A stretch of DNA of 64,000 nt. Origin: Diplosphaera chodatii. Lineage: Eukaryota > Chlorophyta > Trebouxiophyceae > Prasiolales > Stichococcaceae. Positions 11,195-22,788 of the stretch are shown piece by piece. Numbering within the stretch: position 1 is the stretch's first letter; each line of letters starts with the position of its first letter. Made by a program: the position numbers and the translations under genes. Below the pieces are notes generated by a model. It did not search any database, was not told the DNA's origin, and saw nothing but the letters and a program-made list of their open reading frames with translations. The stretch covers positions 1,798,001 to 1,862,000 of the forward strand of contig JAALGY010000023.1 in the NCBI GenBank assembly GCA_032358165.1, in the 5' to 3' direction.

Positions 11195-12645
11195 ATGAGC
11201 GGCTTCAAGTTCGATTTCAATCTTGGCGGCAAGGATGCAACTGACGTGCAGGCTCATGCGCTTGAGTGCGAAGCCTCCCCTGCTGCGCCCGCCATTGAGG
11301 TGGCAGTGCCAGCAGCTGTGACCGAGCCGTTTGGACCGCTTCAGGACATCGCGCTTAGGTCTGGCGTGTCCATACGGTTGAGGGTGAGTGCCGTTTGGGT
11401 TGCAGGCATGCCTTCTCAGCTCTCGCAACGGCTTCAAACCCAACACTGCAGCGGGATCTGGTGTGCAGAGGCTCGACTCCCACTCAGCACTTCAGACGCT
11501 TGACCACCCTGATCTGGCCGCTAGCGATCTTGTACCAGGGCAGTACGAAGGTATGGTGGTACCCAATTGCAGTGTCATCATCGTGTGAGCTGCAGGCTGC
11601 TGCCTCAGGTGCCGCCATGTTGTATGCTGACTTTGCTGTTCCCTGCAGGTGGACTCAAACTATGGGAATGCGCTGTGGACCTGGCAGACTACCTCGCAGA
11701 CCTCTTCTGGATCCCAAATTCTGGTCAGGAACACCGAGTTGAGGGCATGCGCGGCATGCGTGTCATGGAGCTGGGCTGTGGGCATGGGCTGCCCGGTATC
11801 ATATGTGCCCTTGCGGGAGCAGAAGTGTGTTTTCAGGTGGGGCACGTGCACCAATTGCCAGATGACCCAGGTGTAAACCTTGTCTTGCTGTTTGGTGGCA
11901 GCGGAAAGCATGTGGATGCAAATTTGTGCAGGATTACAACCCAGAGGCGCTGACAGTGCTTACAGCACCAAACTTGTGTATGAACGCACGCTTGCATCAG
12001 GTGATACTGAAATGTGATATCACAGGATGTTGGTTGTGGACCTGAAGCCCTTCATGTGCAGAGTTGTACGGCAACATGTTTAACCAACTTGCACCATTCT
12101 CTGTCGGCATCACCCGTGCAGGCTACACTGGCACCAGCACGATATTTCGCAGGGGACTGGGGACTGCTTGGGCAGCTTCTCGCGTCTCTGGGTCTCAGCC
12201 AATCGTTCGACTTGGTCGTCTCAGCTGAGACAACATACAGCACAGAATCAATGACGGCACTGTTTGCATGCATCAAGCAGGCAAGTCCTTTGATACAGTT
12301 CATCAGCTCTGCACTCTTCAAGGTCGACATGAACGTCAAAACCATCAGCAGAGCACCTGATGCTTTTCTGCGGCATTGCAGTGCCTGAAGCCTGGTGGCA
12401 CTGCATACATCGCCACAAAAACTATGTATTTCGGGCTAGAAGGCGGTTCGCTGCCGTTCAGGTGCGGTTCTGGATAGGTCCACGTCACCCTGTGCACTTC
12501 TCACATACAGAATGCCAACCATGTCGTTGGATGCAGGAACATCGTTGAGCAGGCTGGAGGTGCCACAGTGCGCCAAGTAGCGGCTGTCACCGACGGCATT
12601 GCACGTGAGGTGTTGGCTGTGCAATTGGCGCAAGCAGCAGCATGA
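11195..12645 (+). CDS. METTL18: METTL18/Hpm1-type protein-histidine N-methyltransferase
   Basis: Seven exons with matching phases: 11195-11383, 11469-11550, 11649-11836, 11932-12000, 12122-12280, 12382-12461, 12537-12645, giving 291 aa. The N-terminus MSGFKFDFNL is typical of the family. Next come DLVPGQYEGGLKLWECAVDL, the SAM-binding motif I MELGCGHGLPGI, then FQDYNPEALTVLTAPN, the FAGDW segment, a catalytic-region SAETTY, and YFGLEGG near the C-terminus. This is the full order of the METTL18/Hpm1 fold; human and yeast proteins are longer (about 370 aa), mainly by insertions. Known members methylate a histidine of ribosomal protein uL3 (RPL3). The exon 4 donor could lie a few codons earlier. 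The intron after 12280 appears to use a GC donor (gcaagt). The gene lies directly downstream of the foldback element. Confidence 0.85.
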
Positions 12646-13001
12646 GGAGTGGGTGGCAGCCACCGCACTTCAGATGCTGATAGCCAGCACTGGCAAGCAG
12701 GCAAGCGATGGCGCATGCAACCTGCAAAATGGACGTGCTTGCCACTATGTGAACAATTTCAGGCTTGACTTTAGGCCCAACTGCTTGCTCTGGGTGAAAA
12801 TGCACAGGCGTCACGCCAGTGAGCCTGCGGCTGGAAATAGGGTGCATCTGGCCATCACTGCTGCCTGTGCCACTACCGGGCACTAGGCTGCTCCCACCCT
12901 GTGGCGCTTCATGCCTGATATATTGTGACATATATTGTACATCTATCGCATTAGGTAACTGCAACACACACCCCCCGGCAAACATGGCCGCAGTTCAGCT
13001 G
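12646..13001. other. Convergent intergenic region between METTL18 and RsfS genes
   Basis: About 356 bp between the stop of METTL18 (+) and the stop of the RsfS gene (-). No coding potential in frame with either gene was found; it should hold the two 3' UTRs and poly(A) sites. Confidence 0.5.
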
Positions 13002-14522
13002 CTACAAACGCATCGTGCTCAGAGTCTGCACAGGCGCACGGGATGCCACATGCCTAACGGCGCCGTGCGTTGCCCAGAGGCCCTCCAAATTGTACTCTTC
13101 TCTGGCGTCATCTGTCAGCACATGTACGATCATGGTACCTGCATCAGGTTGAAAGAATCACCGAGCACTCTCGGTCAGACAGACAATGTTCAGATCACAG
13201 GTCGTGACATCTGTGCATAAACACGGTCACAGACGCCCACCTGCATCTATCACCGCCCAACTGCTGGATGCCCTCCCCTCAATGGGCAAGGATGCAATGC
13301 CAGTGTTTTCCCGCAGATGCTGAGGCCGCTCTTCCTTCATCTGGGTCATTGCAGTGTGGAGGCAGTTGGTAGAGGTACGGCATCACCACACAGGTACCAT
13401 GGCATTGCAAGCATACAGCCCGATGCATCGCACCTTGCTGTGCACTGCCTGTGCAACTGCTTGCACATGACCGCCGCTGTTGCCTGCGACACACGCGTAC
13501 ATACCCACAAAACACACACTACAGACACTTACAATGTGATCCGAAGACATCACTATGACACGCTGATTGCATCAGCTGCGAGGTGAATGCCCATGGCGTA
13601 CCTGTTGCAATCAAAATCCAGTCTGCAAAGTCACACCTCTGACTTACATCCACAATGACGACATCCCTGGCATGTGCATCAGCCATCAGCTCTGCAACCT
13701 GCAGCACATGTTGCAGTGCAACTCAGTCATGATGAGCGCATCTGGCAGAGTCAACTCTGAGCATCAGCACGTGTGCGCAGGCTGCCAACCTGGTCAGCGC
13801 TCATCGTGGTCAGCGGCACAGGCCGCTCTGCAGGCGCTGGGTCTGGCGGCGGGGGCCTGTGGCTGCGGGGCCGCTTCTTCACCACGCCGCCCAGTCGCGC
13901 AGCAGCACCTGTCAGTGTCAGCAGAGCACCTCCTGTATCATTACCAGCGGAAGGGCGGTCTTGCTGGTGACCAGAGGAACCATGAAGACTGAAAGGATGC
14001 ATGTCTTGGGGCAGTGCCGAGCATCTCAGCGCACTGCCAGTTGGCTCGCGGTACTCGAGAGGCTCCGGTGCGACCATGCCGGAGGGGAGCTGAGCTTCCT
14101 GCTCTCTGTGGGCGTGCGCCTGTGCTGCGTCCGCGAGCGCTGCCCGCGCCAGCTCAGGGTTGCCAGCGAGAACATCTATTGGAAGTGGCCACCTAAGATG
14201 CGGCTCTGCCTCATTTTTCTCCGCTGCAGGTGCGGAGGAACAAGGTTTTGGGGGGCGGCAGCAGCTACGCTTCGATCATGCACCAGCAGCAGTACAGGCC
14301 GGCAGCACCTGCGGGCGTGTGCCCAGCCAGGCTTGCGAGGCGGCGCGGCTTATCCGTGTGGCTCTGCGTGCGTGGCACTGTGCGCACTTCGCTGCAGGCT
14401 TGCAGACTTGCTGGCAGTGCAGCGACATGAGCTGGTGCTGGGGCTGGCGTGGCAGCAGTGCGGCTGCTCCCTCCCACTGCTTGAGCAGCGGCTTGCAGCA
14501 CGCGCGCAGCGCTCTTTCTCAT
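13002..14522 (-). CDS. rsfS: Iojap/RsfS-family ribosomal silencing factor, probably organellar
   Basis: Six exons on the minus strand, phases consistent: 14522-14309, 14223-13790, 13698-13602, 13483-13434, 13340-13241, 13138-13002, giving 343 aa. The Iojap domain fills the last 130 residues or so: DVVIVDVSQRCDFADWILIA, then TGNSGGHVQAVAQAV, then SSSWAVIDAGTMIVHVL and DAREEYNLEGLW. Each motif is on a separate exon and joins in frame, which makes the model strong. RsfS binds uL14 of the large subunit and blocks joining with the small subunit; plant and algal members act in chloroplasts or mitochondria. The N-terminal 210 residues are Ala/Ser/Arg/Pro-rich and fit a transit peptide plus a low-complexity region. 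An in-frame ATG at 14630 would add 36 residues; the 14522 start gives a more transit-peptide-like N-terminus. Confidence 0.85.
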
Positions 14523-14868
14523 GCTTTCAAGCAATGCTGTTTCTGACTCTGCAGGAATGTCATTCGGAAGTCGCTCGCTGGTCTGGGTATCAGGCGACAG
14601 AGTGGCTGCGCATGCAGCGACACTGGCCAAACGCTGCAGTGTTTACACGTTCGATTGACTGAAGGCAAAACTGCCACTGCAAACAGAACACCTTCACAAC
14701 ACTGTGCGCCCGCGACGCAGCTCATGCTTCAGCTGACTTGCTCTACATCTGCACACGTGCACAGCATGCATGAACGAGATGCACCAGCACGATCGGCAGA
14801 CTTCGCGCAGGACGTGTGACAATGGCGAGACTCAGGTTGCAGGATAGTCGAGGCGAGTAAGTATCGGC
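14523..14868. promoter_or_regulatory. Shared divergent promoter region
   Basis: About 350 bp separate the divergent starts of the RsfS-type gene (-) and the RBM28/Nop4-type gene (+). The arrangement implies a bidirectional promoter. No TATA box or obvious motif was recognised. Confidence 0.45.
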
Positions 14869-17800
14869 ATGGAGGGCGACACGCCCGAGGCCACCTCGCG
14901 AACCGTGTTCGTGAGGGGCATCAGCTTCAGCACCGCCAAGGAGGAACTCGAGCAGACTTTCGAGGCGGTCGGTCCCATTCGCAAATGTTTTCTGGTGCAA
15001 GCAAAAGGCGAGGCAAAACACAAGGGGTACGGCTATGTGCAGTTTGCACTGCGGGAGGATGCGGCGGCTGCGGTGCGGCAGCTCCATGGTTCCAGTCTTG
15101 GCGGTCGCAAGCTCAAGGTCCGTGCTCGGACAGCCACCTCTGCTGTATGTCACGTCATTGGTGACTGCTCAGTTCGGGATTTGTGCCTCATTCGTTGCTT
15201 GTTCTGCAGGTCGACTTTGCTGCTGCACGGGCCCCGCTCGCCGAACGCAAGCGCAAGGCCGACACGAACGACAAAACAGACAAACCACAGCTGCAGCGCA
15301 TACGACCGGCAAGTGTCGCAGCGCCTGATACCCAGCCGATGCGTATTCAGAGTGAGGTCAGGAAGCCTGCCACACGGCGAGCTGCTGGGTCACAGCCGGC
15401 GCGGCCAGGTGCCTCAGCTGCTGCCACGGCCAAGCAGCGCCTGGTGCTGACGGTCGCGATTGGTGGCGTGCCTGCCAGTCGGCGTGACGCGATTGTACAG
15501 CTGGCTGCTGCTGCCGGCACAGTGGGTCGTAGCACGCGTTCATGCATGATGCTTCGTGCGAAACACCCCATGCTGTGCTATTGGAGGTACACTTGCTATG
15601 GTCGACAGTATAAAACTCAACGCTGCAGGTCGTCAGCACCGACGTGTCGCCCCCTGCAGAAGTCGTCGCAGCTGCCAAGCTGAGGGAGGATGGCTGTACA
15701 GATGACATCATCTTTGTGACCTATGCCTCGGTGCGTGCGCATGGGACGGTCGGCTGCACTTCATGCGATGGTTCGCATGGGTGTGCAGCATGCACTCAGG
15801 AAGCAACAAATCAATCTCAAATGTGCACATGATCAGGGTAAAGACGTCATGGCAGCGGTGTCACGCCTGCACGGTTGTGACATCACCCCAGCGGAGGACA
15901 GCAACAAAGCCCGCGCACAGCAGACAGGTTCGGTTCCCGGAGCGGACGCAGGCGTGCAGCAGCGCATGTGGGCACGGCAGGTCACAGGGGAAGGTGCTCA
16001 CCACAAGAAGTGGCGCATCATCATCCGCAACCTTTCATTCCAGGTGCAATGCACGCAGTGATTTACTGTCTGACACGGATGCACAATTGTTGCAGTATTG
16101 GCCGCAAGTTCAACTCTGCTGAGCGATGGTTGCTTATCAGCAGGTGGACGCCAATGAGCTAAGGCGAGAGCTTGCCAGAGCTGGCTTTGTGTGGGACCTT
16201 GCGTTTGCATGCGACGCCAAAGGTCAGCCCAGCAGCTAGTTGCGGCTTCACCTGTGCATCGCATGCGGCACCATACATATACAAGGCCAGCCCGCTTGAC
16301 CTGTCACATCAACTCTGCCGCCCGAGACTGCAGGCAAGCCAAAGGGGTTTGCATTTGCCAGCTTCACCTGCCGCGCCGACGCGGAGCGTGCCATCGCGCT
16401 CGTGAACCAGCAGGTGCTGCAGATGTGCTGCAGGCGAAGCCGACTCTGTTGCATGCACAACTGCGGCGCTGCTGTGTCCTGCCACAAATTCTGTGGCTGC
16501 TGCTGACTGCACAGGTGATCCACAAGCGGCCTGTGGCGGTGGACTGGGCGGTTGCCAAGTCACAGTATCTGGCATCAGGTGCAGGGCAGCATCTGGTTCG
16601 GCGTGCTCTATGTGTTTCGACCCTGTAACATGTGGTGCGCTGCTGATGTGGTGCATTTGTCAAGCAGGAGCAGCTCCACCTGCGGACGGGGAGGCCAGCG
16701 GCATGCTGAAGGACATCCCACCTGACTCCGACGCCGAGCCGTCCGGCATCAGTGATGACAGCGGCAGCGTGTCAGACGAGGATGCTGGAGCCCAGGTGAA
16801 GCAGCGTTGCCAGCATCCCTGCTGTGCTATGCCATCATGTCAGTGACAGTGTGACACCACCCTGTGTACCAACAGTTTGCATCAAGCATACTGCCATCAG
16901 AGTTGCCTGCACGTCGGACTCAGCCTGCTGCAGCACACCCATTCACATCCACACAATGCAGGCAGTGCCGGTGGAGGACGAGCGCTCCATGCAGCGGTCC
17001 ATGCTGGCTGCGCTCCTGGGTGGCGGCGGCGAACCTGACACCACACCAGCAGCTGAAGCGGGTGGCGGTGCTGATGTGGAGCAGGCCGACCCGGCTGATG
17101 ACGCAGCCGCTGCCGCTGCACCACCAGCTGCTGTGGCCCCCAGTGCGCCCCGACCTGCGCAGGCGCAGGACACTCATGCAGCAGGTGGCCAGCCGTGCAC
17201 GGTCTTCATGCGGGGCCTGCCAGCCGGAACTACTGAGCAGCTCCTCCGTAGCGCAATGTCCAAGTTTGGACCGCTCAAGGCTTGCAGGTTCGTTGCATGA
17301 CCCATCCTGCCTCGGGAATCGGTCACCTGCAATGCTGCACGTATTCGCACGTACGAAGGCTTGCAGATTGCTTTGCAGTGACCCAGTTCATTGGCTTGTG
17401 TAGGATCGTCATGGACAAGACAACAGGGCAGCCCAAGGGTACTGCATTTGTGGAGTATAGACATCCAGCGGGCGCAGGCAATGCCAGTGCTCACGGCCAG
17501 TGAGTGCACCACTACCGTTTCCAAAGTCTTTGTCGTAGTTGCTGCGGTATTCAAGAGACATGCTTGCTACTGTGTGACTATCTGGCAATGATGACTGCAT
17601 GCGTACTGCAAAACTACCTGACTTTGCATCAGAACTGCATTGTGCAGGGCTGACCACCCAGCTGGCATAGTGCTGGCAGGCCGAAAGGTTTTGGCGGACC
17701 TGGCATTGCCAAAGGAAGAGGTGCGGGCGCTTGCCCTTGACAGGGCAAACGGTACCCATGGTGCACTTGACCGGAGTCGCGACAAACGGAACCTTTACCT

Positions 17801-19044
17801 GGTGGGGTTTATACTCCAAAAGGATATTCTACCATCTCCTTGAAGTATGATAGTGGCTGCCGAAATCTGCCGGCTGTTCAGTTGCACAGTCAGCCAGCTC
17901 GGTACATGCAACATCCTTGTGCATCACCCGTTAACGATGGCGCCTGCCAACCGTTCCCTTGCCACCCTGTGAACCTGCTCCCACTGCTTGTGTAGGCCAG
18001 TGAAGGTGAGATCACAGAAGGGTCTCCGGCTTGGGAGTCCGTACCAGCAGGGGATCGGCCACGGCGCAAGCGTGCTGCCGCGGACAAGGCGCTGAAGCTC
18101 CGGAGCCCAAACTTTGCGGTGTCCACCACACGGCTGTCCGTGCGCAACATTCCAGCCTCCATGACCGACAAGACATTGAAGCAACTTGCGCTGCAAGCGG
18201 TAAGCACATCTCGGTCAGGCCAGCCTTTTGCAGGCCTCGTGTCTCGTGGTATTCGATTTTACAAAAAATTTCGATGTGCTGCCTGTGGCCTCAATGTGTT
18301 GTCTGACTTGTAGGTGGAAGCACACGCCAGCAAAGCGCACCCACATGTCAAGCAGGTGGTCATTTTCTATGCTATGTTCTTGGTGCCACCATGGGCCATC
18401 CTGTCAAGTATGCATTTTAGCTGCATTAATGCTTGCGAGTGTGTGCTCAGGTCAAGATCCTGATGGAGGATGCCCCTGCTGGCACGTCGACTGCAAGAGG
18501 GCCGAAGTCAAGAGGCCGTGGCTTCGTTGAGTTCACGGAGCACGAGCATGCACTGTGCGCTTTGCGCCAGCTCAACAACAACCCGCAGCCTTTTGGTAGG
18601 CTTCCTTCTAAGTGGTCGCTTCTGCATTGCTGAGTTGCACGGAATGCAGCAATGCTACACAACGTTCACTGCGTTCTATGGCCACCGTACGCAGCACTGC
18701 TTTTGATAAAGCATGTGCTTGCGCTTGCAGGTCCCCAGCACAGGCCCATTGTCGAGTTTGCCATAGATGACACCCGCAAGCTGTTGAAGCGCCGGCAGCG
18801 GCTGTCGCGAACGACTACCAGCACCAGTAGCATGTCAGATGCTGGCAAACAGGGGCTCAAGCGCTTTCCCCCTGTGAGAAGACCAGTTACGGGATCGGGG
18901 CAGACAAGAAAAGTGGGGCCGTCGTCAGGAATTACCTCCAAAGCGCGGGGATTTCAGCAGACGCTTGGCACTAAGCGTCCAATCACCAAGAATCCGGGCA
19001 AGCAGACCGGCAGGCAAACGTTGGCAAAGAAAGCTGTAACGTGA
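14869..19044 (+). CDS. Multi-RRM nucleolar protein of the RBM28/Nop4 type
   Basis: Fifteen exons, all phases consistent, 833 aa: 14869-15117, 15210-15521, 15629-15730, 15837-16043, 16144-16222, 16334-16413, 16515-16578, 16668-16795, 16962-17287, 17404-17499, 17648-17801, 17996-18199, 18314-18355, 18451-18595, 18731-19044. RRM1 (about 11-85) has RNP2 VFVRGI and RNP1 KGYGYVQF. A degenerate RRM2 follows (about 160-250). RRM3 (about 279-365) has IIIRNLSF, KPKGFAFASF and ends KRPVAVDWAVAK. An acidic linker precedes RRM4 (about 485-575; TVFMRGLP, PKGTAFVEY). RRM5 (about 640-740) has LSVRNIP, RGRGFVEF and ends RPIVEFAIDD. The C-terminus is Lys/Arg-rich. This RRM order and the acidic linker match Nop4/RBM28, which is needed for 60S subunit assembly and 27S pre-rRNA processing. 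Exon 10-11 boundaries are the least certain. Confidence 0.82.
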
Positions 19045-19301
19045 TTGGCAGGTTGCAGAATGCACGATGTGAACGTGCCAATTTCGCACAACGGTGTTGT
19101 TGCAAACACCACATCTGGTACTGATTGAAAGGGACCCACATGAAAGCGTTACCCTAATATTGTCATATCGGCATGCCACCAGCAATAAGGCACAGTTTCC
19201 TACCTGCCTCGCCGCTTTCCATATTTGCACATTGCATTGCGTCGGTCATGCCGATGTCAACTTACTGCGCAGGTGGTGGGCCAGTTCGGCCAAGCGACAG
19301 C
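19045..19301. other. 3' flank of RBM28-like gene up to the retroelement cluster
   Basis: Presumed 3' UTR and intergenic DNA; no coding feature seen. The repeat-rich region starts at about 19302 with (TGACAT)n-like hexamers, the tail of a minus-strand family A LINE. Confidence 0.5.
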
Positions 19302-19416
19302 CATTGACATTGACATTGATTACATACTGGTGGTGGGTCATTTTGGCCTAGCCACAGGCTCTGGCGGAATAACCCAGAGCAACATGCACAACGAGTCGTG
19401 TCCGAAACCGTTCACT

Positions 19417-19479
19417 CTGCTAGTGCGGGGCTTGAAAAAAAAAAAAAAAAAAAAATAAAAAAAATATAAAAATAAAATG
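19417..19479 (+). mobile_element. Tiny poly(A)-ended retroinsertion
   Basis: Eighteen non-A bases (CTGCTAGTGCGGGGCTTG) followed by about 45 nt of A-rich sequence interrupt the A 3' UTR. The target word TCACT is repeated on both sides, and the A sequence reads through when the insert is removed. It looks like a severely 5'-truncated, poly(A)-primed copy of an RNA foreign to families A and B. Confidence 0.6.
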
Positions 19480-19750
19480 TCACTCCCCGCTGACAGAATG
19501 GGTCCACTCAATCCCGGTTGGATCTACACCCCTCCAACTCTGCATAATGATCATCACAAACCCGCAAACAGGCTGCCAGTTGCCCGGCATCTTGCTGCAT
19601 AAAGTCCGACACTGTGGTGATGTCGCTGTCCTGAAACAGCTCAGAATGCTGCACCCGCTGATCTACCAGAGCTGGACAACCCCAGACCATATGTGCCTCA
19701 TCGTTTCACCACGCCGCAGCTACACCGCTGACACAGCCGCTGACACAGCC

Positions 19751-20028
19751 ACTATTGCCTTTCGCTGGTCATGGGCCCTGCATTCCCTTGTGGTTTCAGT
19801 GTCCTCCATCGACATATTTCGAACATGACGTTTTGATGACATACTCAGCCGCCCTCACGTTCACACGTGAGACGCTGCATTGTGCCGCAGAGCCTTGTTT
19901 GAGCTTGGTTCTGGTCTGGACGCCCTTTGTAAACAACAAACAAACAAACAAACAAACAAACAAACAAACAAACAAACAAACAAACAAACAAACAAACAAA
20001 CAAACAAAAAAACAAAAAAACAAACAAA
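19751..20028 (+). mobile_element. LINE family B, 5'-truncated 3' end with (CAAA)n tail
   Basis: About 190 bp of B 3' UTR (from CTATTGCCTTTCGCTGG to GGACGCCCTTTGTAAAC) followed by a long (CAAA)n tract, inserted in A sequence. The flanking target word CACAGCC is duplicated. Confidence 0.85.
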
Positions 20029-20359
20029 CACAGCCGCTCTGCCCGCGGCAGACGCTGCCACCTCCCTGTTTCCACCCCCAGCATGTGACTGCCCATCCGG
20101 AACTGTGCTAACCGCCGACGACCGGTCTTGGAGGCGACTGCCGGCAAGTGGCCGGCCAACTGGTAGTTGTCACCGTTCACAGGGCCCCTGACTCCCAGCC
20201 ACTCACGCACTTTGCGCAAGTCGCTGCCATTCACAGCATCGAATGTGCGGCGCTGCAGGTGTGCACTGACAGCCGAAGTGTCAATGCGCTGCGGCACGCC
20301 GTCAACGACGGGTGACATGAAGTGCAGGATCGAGCACACCTGGGCAGCCCAGCATGCTG

Positions 20360-21114
20360 TTTGTTTGTTTGTTTGTTTGTTTGTTTGTTTGTTTGTTTGT
20401 TTGTTTGTTTGTTTGTTTGTTACAAAGGGCGTCCAGACCAGAACCAAGCTCAAGAACAAGGCTCTGCGGCACAATGCGGCGTCTCACGTGTGAACGTGAG
20501 GGCGGCTGATTATGTCATCAAAACGTCATGTTCGAAATATGTCGATGGAGGACACTGAAACCACAAGGGAATGCTGGGCCATGAGACCAGCGAATGGCAT
20601 TAGCCCCGATGAGGAATGCTACCAAATGGTCCGCAAGTGCGGGGACCTAGCGGCGGCGACAGCAATGCCACGCACTCGCGGCTGAGTTGCACCGCTGCGT
20701 GTCTATCACCCTAAGAATGTCAAAACGTCTGTCTGTCCACGTGCCACGGCACCCGCGGGTAAACCCAGAAAACCCCGCGCAGACATGCAGGGACCGCTTG
20801 CGTACAAGTACGCCGAGCTCTGGGCCCGCTGCGACCGGATACGCCGCGAGGCGCCCTGCATGCTGGTGAAAGCAACCAAACCCAAAGGGACTAAGGGCTG
20901 GCGCTGGCAAACAACAGAGGGCTGGCGGCTGACGCCGCAAGCTGTCCGATATGCAAAACACCGGGCACCAGGGTCTCCTGAGGCAGGTGCATCCGCGCGG
21001 GCTCCGCGGGTGGCCGCTGCTAGGTGGTGTCATGCTACAAGGTCTTGGTCTTGGTCTTGGTCTTGCTCCTGTTCTGAATCTTGGTCCAGTGCTGACTGGG
21101 CAGGTGAGGTACGG
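20360..21114 (-). mobile_element. LINE family B 3' end, minus orientation
   Basis: Starts with (TTTG)n, the complement of the B tail, then the whole B 3' UTR up to the CTTGGT hexamer tract. It cuts the preceding A copy. Confidence 0.85.
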
Positions 21115-21148
21115 CATTGACATTGATTACATACTGGTGGTGGGTCAT
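21115..21148 (-). mobile_element. LINE family A 3' tip
   Basis: Only about 34 bp of the A 3' terminus (CATTGACATTGATTACATAC and the next dozen bases). It is followed by 36 bp of AT-rich sequence of unknown origin. Confidence 0.6.
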
Positions 21149-21184
21149 GTATGTAATTAGGATGTGATACTTGATATTTATACT

Positions 21185-21758
21185 GTGTGTTGAGACATCC
21201 GTCAGGATTGCTAACGGTCGTGTTTCAGGAGATGAGGAGGGACAGGTCACTTTTGTTAGCCAAAGTCAGGTGGGCAGCAGCCTGATTGACTATGTGCTTG
21301 CAAGTGCTGATGCATTCCCTTTGATTCATTCCCTAACAGTACTCCCCGCTCCTGAGTCGGACCATGCAGCCTTGCATCTGCTCGGACACCGTTCAGGGAC
21401 CGGGTTCGATCCCTGGCGGTGGCGGAAGTTTCGGGTCTAGTTCCGTGTGGGACCAACCCACCCCACCCTATGCAAGTGGTTGCTTCGGCAATCTGCCCTC
21501 CATGGTTTGTGTATATAAGTCGTTGAAAAACGCAATACACAAACAGCCTTCCGGTCAAAGGTCCTTTTCCATCGCTATTTGCACTTCCCTTACCGCTATC
21601 CATTCTGCTCATCAAGAGGACCGCCGCCACTCAGCAGCCGCTCCCACGTCGCCAGCGCCGCCGCCATCAGCAGCAGCACCCGCAGCAGCCTACGACCCAG
21701 CAGCCCCTGCGCCTCGGCGCAGCGGAGCTGGAAGTATGGCAGCAGCGCCTGCAGCAGG
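21185..21758 (+). mobile_element. LINE family A ORF2 fragment (end of endonuclease domain)
   Basis: Matches A ORF2 from the end of the endonuclease domain (DYVLAS, SDHAALHLL) into the Gln/Arg-rich linker. It is interrupted at 21384-21603 by an S unit; removing this and one TCTGCTC restores the A sequence. Not functional. Confidence 0.85.
21384..21603 (+). mobile_element. S unit, single copy
   Basis: A 220-bp insertion with 7-bp target duplication TCTGCTC (21377-21383 and 21604-21610). In this orientation it starts GGACACCGTTC and soon shows a tRNA T-arm-like motif (CCGGG-TTCGATC-CCTGG). It has a TATA box at 21512-21518 (TATATAA) and ends CCGCTATCCAT. No poly(A) or CAAA tail and no coding capacity. 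It could be a tRNA-related SINE, a solo LTR-like element or a retrozyme-like repeat; sequence alone does not decide. Confidence 0.7.
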
Positions 21759-21786
21759 GTTTAGTATGTACTCAATGTCAAAAAAA

Positions 21787-22464
21787 CTGGTGGTGGGTCA
21801 TTTTGGCCTAGCCACAGGCTCTGGCGGAATAACCCAGAGCAACATGCACAACGAGTCGTGTCCGAAACCGTTCACTCCCCGCTGACAGAATGGGTCCACT
21901 CAATCCCGGTTGGATGTACACCCCTCCAACTCTGCACAATGATCATGACAACCCCGCAAACAGGCTGCCAGTTGCCCGGCATCCTGCTGCATAAAGTCCG
22001 CCACTGAGGTGATGTCGCTGTTCTGAAACAGCTCAGAATGCTGCACCCTCTGATCTACTAGAGCTGGACACCCCCAGACCATGTGCGCCTCATCATCCAC
22101 CACGCCGCAGCTACACCGCTGACACAGCCGCTCTGCCCGCGGCAGACGCTGCCACCTCCCTGTTTCCACCCCCAGCATGTGACTGCCCATCCGAAACTGT
22201 GCTAACCGCCGACGACCGGTCTTGGAGGCGACTGCCTGCAAGTAGCCGGCCAGCTGGTAGTTGTCACCGTTCACAGGGCCCCTGACTCCCAGCCACTCAC
22301 GCACTTTGCGCAAGTCGCTGCCATTCACAGCATCGAATGTGCGGCGCTGCAGGTGTGCACTGACAACCGAAGTGTCAATGTGCTGCGGCACGCCGTCAAC
22401 GATGGGTGACATGAAGTGCAGGATCGAGCACACCTGGGCAGCCCAGCATGCTGAGCTGGTCTTG
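21787..22464 (-). mobile_element. LINE family A 3' part, minus orientation
   Basis: Contains the A ORF2 C-terminus, including the Cys/His finger region, and the 3' UTR. The tail lies at the left edge, joined to sequence ending in an A6 run. Confidence 0.85.
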
Positions 22465-22788
22465 TTGGGGTATAGGTGAGGGTGAGTGGTGGTGAGAGTG
22501 CAGGACGGGACTGAAAGTGAAGGTGAAGGCGACGGCGGGCTGGCAGGTGAGGTGTTTGTTTGTTTGTTTGTTTGTTTGTTTGTTTTTTACAAAGGGCGTC
22601 CAGACCAGAACCAAGCCCAAGAACAAGGCTCTGCGGCACAATGCGGCGTCTCACGTGTGAACGTGAGGGCGGCGAAAGAATGTCATGTCACACAACAAGT
22701 GTCGAATTGTGCAGATGGAGGACACTGAAACCGCAAGGGAATGCAGGGTCCATGAGACCAGCGCAAGGCAATAGTCCCGATGAGGAAG
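22465..22788 (-). mobile_element. LINE family B 3' end, variant subfamily, with one minisatellite unit
   Basis: 22465-22553 is about one unit of the B minisatellite. 22555 onward is (TTTG)n followed by a B 3' UTR variant that replaces the usual middle segment with GTCACACAACAAGTGTCG. The same variant occurs at 47950-48115. Confidence 0.75.

Larger units (their letters stand above)
19302..20359 (-). mobile_element. LINE family A fragment, 3' part, twice interrupted
   Basis: On the minus strand this is the end of A ORF2 plus 3' UTR, finishing in the (TCAATG)n tail at 19302-19320. It matches the 3' end of the long A copies (for example the region up to 45041). It is split by a short poly(A) insertion (19417-19479) and by a 5'-truncated family B copy (19751-20028). 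ORF2 is broken. Confidence 0.85.

Noticed and set aside
19927..20420. Peptide repeats such as FVCLFVCLF or NKQTNKQT
   Set aside because: They are translations of the (TTTG)n and (CAAA)n LINE B tails.
21384..21440. A tRNA gene in the S unit
   Set aside because: Only a T-arm-like hairpin is present. No D-arm, anticodon arm or acceptor pairing could be drawn.
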